The notes under the pieces are model-generated. The model had not been told where the DNA came from. It saw only the letters and a program-made list of their open reading frames with translations, and searched no databases. A stretch of 64,000 bases of DNA from Marisa cornuarietis (lineage: Eukaryota > Mollusca > Gastropoda > Architaenioglossa > Ampullariidae): assembly GCA_004794655.1 (NCBI GenBank), contig SMMW01000003.1:434001-498000 (forward strand), in the 5' to 3' direction. Within the stretch, counting starts at the first letter, position 1; the number at the start of each line of letters is the position of its first letter. Made by a program: the position numbers and the translations under genes. Below are positions 12,041 to 24,300 of the stretch, in pieces.

Positions 12041-12776
12041 AGATAGCAATCATACCAGTCTCTCTCTCTCTCTCTCAGATAGCAATAATATCAGTCTCTC
12101 TCTCTCTCTCAGATAGCAATCATACCAGTCTCTCTCTCTCTCTCAGATAGCAATAATACCAGTCTCTCTCTCTCTCTCAGATAGCAATAATACCAGTCTC
12201 TCTCTCTCTCAGATAGCAATCATACCAGTCTCTCTCTCTCTCTCAGATAGCAATAATACCAGTCTCTCTCTCTCTCTCAGATAGCAATAATACCAGTCTC
12301 TCTCTCTCTCAGATAGCAATCATACCAGTCTCTCTCTCTCTCTCAGATAGCAATCATACCAGTCTCTCTCTCTCTCTCTCAGATAGCAATAATACCAGTC
12401 TCTCTCTCTCTCTCTCAGATAGCAATAATACCAGTCTCTCTCTCTCTCAGATAGTACCAGTCTCTCTCTCTCTCTCAGATAGCAATAATACCAGTCTCTT
12501 TCTCTCTCTCTCTCAGATAGCAATAATACCAGTCTCTCTCTCTCTCTCAGATAGCAATAATACCAGTCTCTCTCTCTCTCTCAGATAGCAATAATACCAG
12601 TCTCTCTCTCTCTCTCAGATAGCAATAATACCAGTCTCTCTCTCTCAGATAGCAATAATACCAGTCTCTCTCTCTCTTTCTCTCATATAGCAATAATACC
12701 AGTCTCTCTCTCTCTCTCAGATAGCAATAATACCAGTCTCTCTCTCTCTCTCAGATAGCAATAATACCAGTCTCTC
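11996..12776. repeat. CT-rich minisatellite, right part of copy 1
   Basis: Continuation of the 4444-8522 array beyond the LINE insertion, with the same AGATAGCAATAATACCAGT core. It ends at the B arm of the transposon. Confidence 0.95.
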
Positions 12777-13876
12777 TCTAAAGAAAAGTACGCCGAGACC
12801 CTCTTGAAGATTTTCATTCAGATTTGAGCACCTCACAAACTACCAATACTGTATAGTGACTCTGAGAGTGTCTACCTTACTTAGTTGTAGTCAAAGCCGC
12901 CAATTAGCACTAAGCCGTTGGTGTGTAGTAAGATGGACGTCCTCGTGCTTTGCTAGCTTTTCACAAAGTGTAAGGGTTGCTGTCTGGGTCACTGGGTGGC
13001 TAGACTGGGGTATTGGTATGCAGCTAATTCGTTACTGGCTTCTCTCTTCACGATGGACAGTACGGCCCCTTTAGCTACCAGCTTGTAAGCGACAGCAGAT
13101 AATTGTAGGGTTTAGAAAGGAAACGTGGCGCCAGTGAGTGGGTGGGGGATGTTTATGCTGGTCAAACGACGCAGTCAAAGAAAAGGGGTCGCAATATGGG
13201 GGAGGGGGTCGGAAGATCACACTCCACACCTTTTACCGTCACTGAGACAGAAACAGGGAGCATGCGCGTCTTTGCCTTCGGATTAAGTTCTAGTAACCAT
13301 TAAGCTATCTGCTCCCCCTTAATACTAAACACGACACGTGTCTTGATGATCTCAAAAGTATGCATTGGTCATAAATGTCTTTTAAATATGTTAATAAACT
13401 TACAGTAAACTTACAATCAACCCTAACCCGTGTCTTTGATGCCTCCGAAAAAAATTGTAGTTGCCAATTTGTATTTTTTAAACTGTGTATTTGTGTGTGT
13501 ATGGGGGAAGGGAAAGGTTGGGATACTGTTTCTTGTGAACTGGTGATGGGGAGCAGGGTGATAGCTTGCCCCCAGGATGACCAGACCACCGTAGTGGACA
13601 CCAAAGAAAGGTGACAGACCGCCGCGATTTATGAGCATCTCCCTGGCAGGTCACTCAGCCAAAGCCAGGGAGACATTTACCAGGTCCCCCTCCCACAGCA
13701 GCAGCTATCATTCCAGTTCTCACCCTTGACTCTCTCTTCTTTACTTATTTTACTCTCTGTGAGAGGTTACGTCTCAAATATTCGGGGGGGAGGGGCAAAA
13801 AGATATTCTTGCCCCTCCTGTATTTTCATTGAGGGGGCAGCTGCCCCCCGCTGCCCCCCTGGTTCCTACGCCACTG
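12777..13876 (+). other. B arm of transposon copy 1
   Basis: The 1100-bp arm matches 29919-32005 (reverse complement, minus the L2 insertion) with only a handful of substitutions seen by eye. A 72-codon ORF at 12856-13074 is also open in copy 2 but resembles no transposase, and shared openness is expected from the low divergence. I do not call it a gene. Confidence 0.8.
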
Positions 13877-13963
13877 AGACGTACAAGCAGGTGTCTACCT
13901 GCTCGTGCAGCAACAGAAAATACCAGACAACACAAGGCGCCATGCTGCGAGGCAACAGTTGCA

Positions 13964-13969
13964 TTTATT
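13964..13969 (-). terminator. Candidate poly(A) signal of the JmjC gene
   Basis: AATAAA on the minus strand, about 130 bases 3' of the stop codon and upstream of the transposon end. Placement is typical, but cleavage has not been demonstrated. Confidence 0.5.
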
Positions 13970-14097
13970 TTGTTTCTTTGCGAATAATTCTGTTGCCACC
14001 AGTAGCCGGGGGACTTGTATCCAGGTGATCCACATGGCGGATGTACTGAGGTTCATCAGTTTGTGAGGGGACCTCCGACAGTCTTGCTGATGGAGAG

Positions 14098-14183
14098 TCA
14101 GTCAAACTCGGAGCCGATCGTGATACTGATGGAGCTTCCTACGTTGAGGGTCGAGTGATACCATTTGTTGGTGTCGAGCACAA
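14098..14183 (-). CDS. JmjC gene exon 4 with stop codon
   Basis: Acceptor ATTCCTTACAG then TTGTGCTC. It encodes the last strands, LDTNKWYHST to ITIGSEFD, then TGA (14100-14098). The 3' UTR has an AATAAA on the minus strand at 13964-13969, about 130 bases after the stop, before the transposon boundary at 13876. Confidence 0.87.
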
Positions 14184-14990
14184 CTGTAAGGAATGCAAAG
14201 GAACGTTATTTTGTATAATAGTACTCTGTTAAGTATAATAGTACTCTCTCTCTCTCTCGTACAGACAATAAGTATAATAGTACTCTCTCTCTCTCTGTCG
14301 TACAGACAATAAGTATAATAGTACTCTCTCTCTCTCTCTCTCTCGTACAGACAATAAGTATAATAGTACTCTCTCTCTCTCTCTGTCGTACAGACAATAA
14401 GTATAATAGTACTCTGTTAAGTATAATAGTACTCTCTCTCTCTCGTACAGACAATAAGTATAATAGTACTCTCTCTCTCTCTCGTACAGACAATAAGTAT
14501 AATAGTACTCTCTCTCTCTCGTACAGACAATAAGTATAATAGTACTCTCTCTCTCTCTCTGTCGTACAGACAATAAGTATAATAGTACTCTGTTAAGTAT
14601 AATAGTACTCTCTCTCTCTCGTACAGACAATAAGTATAATAGTACTCTCTCTCTCTCTCTGTCGTACAGACAATAAGTATAATAGTACTCTGTTAAGTAT
14701 AATAGTACTCTCTCTCTCTCGTACAGACAATAAGTATAATAGTACTCTCTCTCTCTCTCTCGTACAGACAATAAGTATAATAGTACTCTCTCTCTCGTAC
14801 AGACAATAAGTATAATAGTACTCTCTCTCTCTGTCGTACAGACAATAAGTATAATAGTACTCTGTTAAGTATAATAGTACTCTCTCTCTCTCTCGTACAG
14901 ACAATACATGACAATACACACGTGTGCTATGTACGTCCATGAATACTTTATGCAGATAAGTTAGTTGTGTGCACGATTGTGTGTGTGTGT

Positions 14991-15038
<48 letters not shown>

Positions 15039-15318
15039 AAGTGGTACATCAGAGAGAATGTCAGGGATGAGATCTGACCCCTTGTTGACCTCATTGTCAC
15101 AAGCCCCTACAGTGGGTCAGCAGGACTTTGTACAAACCCTCTTTTCCTGTAAAAGCAGAGATGGTGGACAGAGACAGCGACCCAAAGGATGTCGGACAAG
15201 AAGTAATTTAAGCCCTTACCACTACCACCGTCCTGCCTCCTACACACAGCCCCTCCCCCCATCCTCACGCACACACACACACACACACAATGGTGCACAC
15301 AGCTTACTTATGTGCCCA

Positions 15319-15351
<33 letters not shown>

Positions 15352-18300
15352 TAATGCACACAATTTACTTATGTGCCCAGGACACACACACACACACACA
15401 ACTAACTTATGTGGCCAGGCTCCACATCCACTTGTAGCGAGGCGATGCATTGTGAGTAACATTCTGATGGCGGCTCCAGAGTCCATCGCTTGCTTCCTGT
15501 GATCTGTGCCTGCCACGACGGCAAGTGGACATTGTCCACCTGGTGTTAACAACAACAATGTTTGTAAGGTAAATACCAATTGTCCACCTGGTGTTAACAA
15601 CAACAATGTTTGTAAGGTAAATACCAATTGTCCACCTGGTGTTAACAACAACAATGTTTGTAAGGTAAATACCAATTGTCCACCTGGTGTTAACAACAAC
15701 AATGTTTGTAAGGTAAATACCAATTGTCCACCTGGTGTTAACAACAACAATGTTTGTAAGGTAAATACCAATTGTCCACCTGGTGTTAACAACAACAATG
15801 TTTGTAAGGTAAATACCAATTGTCCACCTGGTGTTAACAACAACAATGTTTGTAAGGTAAATACCAATTGTCCACCTGGTGTTAACAACAACAATGTTTG
15901 TAAGGTAAATACCAATTGTCCACCTGGTGTTAACAACAACAATGTTTGTAAGGTAAATACCAATTGTCCACCTGGTGTTAACAACAACAATGTTTGTAAG
16001 GTAAATACAATACCTTGTCCACCTGGTGTTAGCAACAACAATGTTTGTAAGGTAAATACCAATAGTCCACCTGGTGTTAACAACAACAATGTTTGTAAGG
16101 TAAATACCAATAGTCCACATGGTGTTAACAACAACAATGTTTGTAAGGTAAATACCAATTGTCCACATGGTGTTAACAACAACAATGTTTGTAAGGTAAA
16201 TACCAATTGTCCACATGGTGTTAACAACAACAACAACAATGTTTGTAAGGTAAATACCAATTGTCCACATGGTGTTAACAACAACAACAATGTTTGTAAG
16301 GTAAATACCAATTGCCCACCTGGTGTTAACAACAATGTTTGTAAGGTAAATACCAATTGTCCACCTGGTGTTAACAACAACAATGTTTGTAAGGTAAATA
16401 CCAATTGTCCACATGGTGTTAACAACAACAATGTTTGTAAGGTAAATACCAATTGTCCACATGGTGTTAACAACAACAATGTTTGTAAGGTAAATACCAA
16501 TTGTCCACATGGTGTTAACAACAACAATGTTTGTAAGGTAAATACCAATTGTCCACATGGTGTTAACAACAACAACAATGTTTGTAAGGTAAATACCAAT
16601 TGTCCACATGGTGTTAACAACAACAACAATGTTTGTAAGGTAAATACCAATTGCCCACCTGGTGTTAACAACAATGTTTGTAAGGTAAATACCAATTGTC
16701 CACCTGGTGTTAACAACAACAATGTTTGTAAGGTAAATACCAATTGTCCACCTGGTGTTAACAACAATGTTTTAAGGTAAATACACATAGAAGTAGCATC
16801 TTGTGTAAAGTATTTTTGTCTGACTTACACAACCCTACATGACCACATTATATCTTACACCAGGCCTGCCTTTGAGTGTAAGGGAAAGAATATTGAAGTA
16901 TATAGAGGAGTTGACGGATGTCAGAGAGAGAGAGAGAGAGAGAGAGAAGAAGAAGAAGAAATGAAATCACGTGATGCTGCTTCTGAAGGTGAGTGATAAC
17001 CAGAGCAGAGTAGCAGTGACCTGAGGATTCTTCTTCCCTCCCTTTTCAGAGAAAGAGCTTCTGAGGCTAGAGGAGGGTCTTGAAGATAAAGACGTGAAGA
17101 AGTAAAGAGTCTCTTGACATGTTTAGCCACTTTCATTGCATTTATTGATGTATACGGATGCTGACATGGTTCTAAGCTCAATACATAGCCATCTTTAGAT
17201 GCCTCTGAACACTGTCTGGACAGTACTATGGCAAGGTGCATTGACAGGACCTTTTGATTATATTCTGGAGTCTTACAATACTGTTTTGAATTTACTTTGC
17301 ACATCCAGTATTTGTTGTGTACAGGTGGACACCTGCTGACCTGCTAGCTGTCGGCATGTTGAGGACAACATTCTCAATGCCCTCTGCAGCCCGCTTTAAC
17401 TTCACTTGGGGCAGAGGGGGGAAAAAGATTCCATACACTTCAGATAATAGAAGTCATAATGGGTGAGTGTGTTCAACTGTATTTGTCAGGAATATGTCCA
17501 GGGTGTTGAAATGTAATATTTAACATTTAAATTGCTTTGTACTTTGAGAGTTTCATCGTTAAGGCAGAAAACGATGTGTGAGAAGAGAGAATCTCTTTGT
17601 GTTTTGAAGTTTGACCAACTGCTGCAGCTTGTGTTTATTTCTTCAAGAATAACGAGGCTTATAGGGGTGTGATTTTTCCAAAGATGCAGAGAGAATGGCG
17701 AGAGGAGCAGCTTTTGTTGTTGGGACATTTTATGTATTTGAGGGGCAGCGCTTTGCTCATCAGTATTTGCATGAAAAGTGTGTACGTGTGTATGTGTGTA
17801 CATGTGTACGTGTGTATATGTGTACGTGTGTATGTGTGTATATGTGTACGTGTGTATGTGTGTATATGTGTACGTGTGTACATGTGTACGTGTGTATGTG
17901 TGTATATGTGTACGTGTGTATGTGTGTATATGTGTACGTGTGTACGTTTTTCTCTAAATGTACAGCCGAGTCGACATCAATTCTGTTGCATGCAAGGGGT
18001 TTGTTAGTGCAAAGGACACGCGGTGGGAGGCATCCGCGATTTAAGTCTCTTGCTAGTAAACGTTGGTCGTAACTGATGCTAATCGTCATGACAACAGCGT
18101 TGTTGCCTATTGGCCATCTTTAAATACATCATTCTGAGTTGTTATTTACTTCTTGGTGTTGGTTATCTGAGAGTGTGCGAGAGCTTGGAATGTTGAGTGT
18201 TTGCTGTTTGAAAGATAAAACTGGTGTGTGGAGGCCCTGCTTAGATGCTGGTGGTGCTTGTGGACTGGACAATCACTGGGGCAGTGGTGTTGATCCCACA

Positions 18301-21300
18301 TTACTGGGGGGAAAGTAGTGGCTGTGTCATGGGTACAAGGTGGTGTATGGCAGGCCAGTCCACTCTATGCTGGCGGTAATCAAATGATGCCTTGGTGAGT
18401 AGGCCCATATCAATGTGGTGAAAGGGATGCTATTTCGCTGGGTATATACAGGGCAACATTGTAGGGTCACTTACAAAACCCAGTGGGGACCTGCGATGGG
18501 CTTCCCCATGTATGCTCCATTTTAAGCTCACGTAGGGCCGAGATGGGTTCGACAAACTTTTGCAGGCTGGGACGTTATTAAAAAACCCAAGATATTTATT
18601 TACATACACTTTTATATATATATATATATACATAAACATTTAGCCACACGAAGGTGTAAACCTTATAACAAATACTTCCCAGCCTGCAAAGCTAGTTGGC
18701 TAGTAGTGGGCCCTACAACAGGTAGACCACCTGTACGTGGGCAATGGTCTCTCCCGCTGCTCAACGCGCGTTGCGACTGATGGTCTGGCCAGTGATTTGA
18801 GCTAAAGCGGTCACCCCCGTTAGTCAACTAGTGAGGCGCCTGATGGGGGTTACCACTGACCTGCGTTAGGTCAGCTGAAGTGGTACGTTCCGCTCGATCG
18901 CGCCTCATCGTGATTCGCCGGCTTGGCTTTGACCTGCCTTTCTCGCGCGCGCGTGGAAAGACAAGCGCGCGACACACGTGACACTAAGGCTTTCATCCTT
19001 TGATCTCCGTCGTGGTAAGTTCGTTTACGCATAACAAATTTACTTACAGGACTTTAAAATTATTTAATTTAATACTAGTATTTTTTATTTTGAAGACAAT
19101 TATTTTCAGTGCATTTCTGGAGATTTTATCATTTGAAGAGCCCTGAATAGTCATTTACCGCGGTGCAGTTCTTCCGCAAAAACACGTGCTGTCATTGATG
19201 TGCTGTCTTTGCGAAGAATAAGCCCGTTTTTCGTGACAAACTTATAAAATTGCTGAATTTGATCTGACTTGGGAAGACGTATTTTTCTCCTGCTCTTTTC
19301 ACGTTATTCAATTAGTTTTAAGGATTCACTAATTCGGATCGCCGTGTTAAAATTTCAGACGTATCAGATAAGTATTTTAGTGAAACTATAGGCCTATATA
19401 TATATATATATATATCTCGTATATTGACTTCGTGCTTTGTTGCTAATAGCTCTGTGCCAGCACCTCTGAAAGGTATAACTTCTACAGGAGCAGAAACATG
19501 CATATATTTATGTTCCACCTGGTTGCTCTACATTAGAAAGAATTATTGACATACAATTATGAAAATCAGTTTACATGTATACAGTAAGAAATGTCTTGCG
19601 CTGGAATAAAACAGTGAATTGTTGCAGCAGTTTATACTCAAGATGTAGTAAAAAAAAAATTTAGTGTGCTGCCTTTCAAATATTATTTAGAAGAAGATAT
19701 ACATTATCTAACAATACTGTTGGAATGCAGTAATTGATTATCAATTCAATGTACTACCTTCATATTGCCTCAGCTACATTGTTGCTTTGTGTTTTTCTTT
19801 CTTCCTCCCTCCTTCCCTTCAAGGAAAGCATATTCAAAGGGGCTTCAGTTGCCGAAGCTTTCTTTTTCGTGCAATACTTCACAACTTCCTGTGCAAGAAG
19901 CAGCATCAAATGATGCATCTTTGGCGAGTCAAGGTTTGTGTGGTTTGCATATTTATGGTTCAGAAGTTTATCTTTCATATAAATAGTGCTTGAAGCCTTT
20001 GTCATGTGGATGGAAGTTACAATACACTAGTTACATGTGGCAACATGATGAAATTTAAACATTTTTACTTGCAGGACCTGCGTCTGTCTCCCCTCCTCTT
20101 TCCTTCGTGTCTAGGGAAGCCTGTTCTTAGGAACTGGAGCTTCCTGTGCGAAAGGCAGCATCAAATGCTGCATCTCGGGAGAGTCAAGGTTTGTGTGGTT
20201 TTATGTGTTATTGTTTTACATATTTGTGCTTCAGAATTTTATCTTCCATTTAAACCTTTGACATGTGAATGGAAGTTACAATACACTAGTTATGTGTGGC
20301 AACATGAAATTTAAACATTTTTACTTGCAGGACCTGCGTCTGTCTCCCCTCCTCTTTCCTTCGTGTCTAGGGAAGTCTGTTCTGAGGAACTGAAGCTTCC
20401 TGTGCGAAAGGCAGCATCAAATAATGCATCTCGGGAGAGTGAAGGTTTGTATGGTTTTATGTGTTATTCTTTTACATATTTGTGCTTCAGAATTTTATCT
20501 TCCATTAAAACCTTTGACATGTGAATGGAAGTTACAATACACTAGTTATGTGTGGCAACATGATGAAATTTAAACATTTTTCCTTTCCTCTGAAAACAGA
20601 AGAAGATTTGCGAAGACTAGAGGAAGATCTGGAGGATGGTGATATGAAAAAGAAAATGGTATGTTTTGCAGCAGCTATTTTCATTTGGTTTACTTTTTAT
20701 TAATAGGGGTGTCACTGTTTTTTTTCAAGATCACTTTATAACTATCTTTAAGGGCATCTTAATTCTGCATGCATTGCCATGAGCTTTTGGTCACATGCCT
20801 CAGTATTGTGGCATTTTACTTACTTTCCAGATCAAGTATTTCTCCTGCATTGGGGAGATAGCATGGCCACGTTGGTGCGCAGCATGCTCAGGAGACTTTT
20901 TTCAACACCCCTTGCACTCCAGTACAATTTTACTGGAGCCAAGGGGAAAAAAGGTTACAATACTCTCCGAGTACGAGGAGTAATGATGGGTGAGTTTGAT
21001 TTACTGTGTTTGTGGAAAATATTTCCAAGATGTGAAAGTGATTATCATCATAAAGGCATATGGGTAATGAAATATGATAATAAATATGAATGTTTAATAG
21101 TTTGATCAACTGATGTGGCTTATAGTGGGTAGGTACCTCAAGCTAATGTTTGATTTATTAAAGATAAAGTACACAAAAAACATTTAAAAGTGAGGGAATT
21201 TATCCCCAAGCTACTTCACAATCACAGTAGTTTGCTGAGTTTGGGATACATGCAGTGGTGTTCCCCCCTGCCCCAGGAAGGTAGAGAAGTTACAGCTTCT

Positions 21301-24300
21301 GTTGTTATGACCTTTTTTCTTTTATGTCAGAGGACAGAATTTTGCTGATTGTTTTCTGTCTTTGTATAAAGTGGGTTTTTTCCCTCTCAATTTACAGCTG
21401 CAGTCTGGAAAACTTTTCCACAAGCTACAGAAGTGGAAATGAATGGTGTGGCACGCCATATCCTAGGCTGCCCATGAAGATCCAGTGTAGTATTCTGTGT
21501 GTGGGTGTGTGTGTGCGTGCGTGCGTACTCACGTGCATGTGGGCGCCATATCCGGGGCTGCCCATGAAGATCCAGTCTGTTTTGCTGGACTGGGAGACGT
21601 GCGGCAGGAAGTAGGGTCGCTGGTAGTGCTGACGTAACATGTTGCCTGCAGAGGAGTCACAGTTGCTCCTGAAACATGGAGTAGCAGTTGTAAGCCCACT
21701 TGCCAGCTGACTTCTTTATTATAATTAACATATCTGTGTTATTTATTATAAATGACATATCTGTGTTACTTCGTTATTATAAATGACATATTTGTGTTAC
21801 TTTGTTATTATAAATGACATATTTGTGTTACTTTGTTATTATAAATGACATATCTGTGTTACTTCGTTATTATAAATGACATATTTGTGTTACTTTGTTA
21901 TTATAAATGACATATCTGTGTTACTTCGTTATTATAAATGACATATTTGTGTTACTTTGTTATTATAAATGACATATCTGTGTTATTTATTATAAATGAC
22001 ATATCTGTGTTACTTCGTTATTATAAATGACATATTTGTGTTACTTTGTTATTATAAATGACATATTTGTGTTACTTTGTTATTATAAATGACATATCTG
22101 TGTTACTTTTGTTATTATAAATGACATATTTGTGTTACTTTGTTATTATAAATGACATATCTGTGTTACTTCGTTATTATAAATGACATATTTGTGTTAC
22201 TTTGTTATTATAAATGACATATCTGTGTTACTTCGTTATTATAAATGACATATTTGTGTTACTTTGTTATTATAAATGACATATCTGTGTTACTTCGTTA
22301 TTATAAATGACATATTTGTGTTACTTTGTTATTATAAATGACATATCTGTGTTACTTTGTTATTATAAAGGACATATTTGTGTTACTTCGTTATTATAAA
22401 TGATATATCTGTGCTATTCAAACACTGACTTCTTTATTATAATTGACATATCTGTGTTATTTATTATAAATGATATATCTGTGTTACTTCGTTATTATAA
22501 ATGACATATCTGTGTTACTTCGTTATTATAAATGATATATCTGTGCTATTCAAACACTGACTTCTTTATTATAATTGACATATCTGTGTTATTTATTATA
22601 AATGATACATCTGTGCTATTCAAACACTGACTTCTTTATTTTAATTGACACATCTATGTTATTCTAACACTGATAAAGAAATGACTAAAATATCCCCACA
22701 GAACTCCTACAGTATGTAGTTAGCATCCAATCTTCACTCTGAAGACCCACTAGTGACTAGTCCTACCTGGGGAGGTAAGCAGTCTGAGGAGAGGGACCTC
22801 ACCAGCAGCTGACAACGTCCCACGTGTGCTGCTCAAAAATGGCGGGGAAGGAAGAGTGAAAGTGACTGCTCTGTGTCAAAGGGTCTGAGAACGCAAAGAA
22901 TGGCTCAGTGAATGGACACAGTCGATGAGAATATCTATTCCAAAGAAAGGAAACACGAAACAGCGCCAAATCATAAGCCTAATCCTCCACCTATGCAATG
23001 TCATGTTGGTCATCCATAACCACCTCCACACCTCTCCTGAGGAGGTTCCAGCAGAAGAACAGGCTGGTTTCAGAGTCAGACAGACACAATCATATTCAGA
23101 TACAAAAGCTACCACAGCTCCATCGACTTTTGACGAGTCTGGCACGAAGGGATGTGGCATGTGATGCAAAGATTGAAGGCCAAAGAGAGCTTCAAAGCCA
23201 CAATTATACAAGAACTCAGAGCCAAGTGCTAGTCAACAACCATGTGGGGGACTTCTTTCAGACAGCAGTGGGCGTTCGTCAAGGATGCACCCTGTCGCCT
23301 GTGCTGTTGGACATTTTAGTGAGAAACATTATGCTTGGGACTGGAGACCCAGTGGCTGAAAATCTCCGCCATGAAACGCAAACCCAGTGGTTTGTACTGA
23401 GAACAATCGCTACCCTCGAGAGACACCAGGAACCTGTTCTAGAAATAGTGACGTGGCGCAAGATTATCTGGTTTGGTCATGTCATCTGGCACCACACACT
23501 AAGACCGCCATTCTCTACACCGTGGAAGAAGGCTGGCAGTGCGATGGGGATGGGGAAGGTGAAGGAGTGGACTGGTCGTTTCATGAAGGACCTGCACGCC
23601 TCCACGCAGGTCAGCCCCACCTAGCGAGCTTTGTCAGCTGCTGCCTCTAGCCAGGACCCCTGACGACCAGCACCGATAGGCCACATTAACTTGTGACCAG
23701 TTACTGACCACTTACTATCAGTCAAGGGACTGACCATGATAGTGATGACCCACGAGAACACACCGCAAGAGCTGCTACAGCCTGTAACCGACTCCGATGC
23801 ATCATACCCAGAGAATTGTCACCACTAACCGATGTACCAATGAAAACCGAGAAACATGCTACCCTCCGTCACATGTACCTACAAAAACATAGACAAACGT
23901 TACCTATCATCCAATGTACATTTAAAAACATACCCAGAGCAATGTCACCTGTCTTCAGATGTACCTATAAAAAATACCCAGAGAAATGTTACCTGTTAGT
24001 CAATATACCTATAAAACATACCCAGAGCAATGTCACCTGTCATCAGATGTACCTATAAAACATACCCAGAGAAATGTCACCTGTCATCTGATGTACCTAT
24101 AAAACATACCCAGAGAAATGTTACCTGTCATCTGATGTACCTATAAAACATACCCAGAGAAATGTTACCTGTCATCAGATGTACCTAAAAAAGAAATACT
24201 TGGAGAAAGGTCACCTATTATCCAATGTACCTATAAAAACAGGTAAAGAAATGTCACCTGTCATCATATATACCTCTAAAAATATACTCAGAGGAATGCT

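Larger units (their letters stand above)
3630..13876 (+). mobile_element. TIR DNA transposon, non-autonomous, copy 1
   Basis: The element starts CAGTGGCGTAGGAA and ends with the exact reverse complement TTCCTACGCCACTG, a 14-bp terminal inverted repeat. AGACG lies on both sides, consistent with a 5-bp target duplication. The A arm (3630-4443, 814 bp) and B arm (12777-13876, 1100 bp) flank a minisatellite. No transposase ORF is visible, so it should be non-autonomous. It carries a SINE (4777-5057) and a LINE (8523-11995) that copy 2 lacks. The CAGTG end recalls hAT elements, but hAT usually makes 8-bp duplications, so the superfamily is unresolved. It lies 222 bp downstream of the JmjC stop codon. 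Confidence 0.85.

Noticed and set aside
12856..13074. 72-codon ORF conserved in both transposon copies as a gene
   Set aside because: The two copies are almost identical DNA, so shared openness carries no information; there is no transposase-like motif.
14205..16776. CRISPR array
   Set aside because: Repeats are contiguous with no unique spacers, in a eukaryotic gene context with no cas genes.
15304..16788. Overlapping 494-codon minus-strand and 424-codon plus-strand ORFs
   Set aside because: They are two readings of a 48-bp tandem array whose period is a multiple of three; apart from the real JmjC exon 3 at the edge there is no non-repeat protein.
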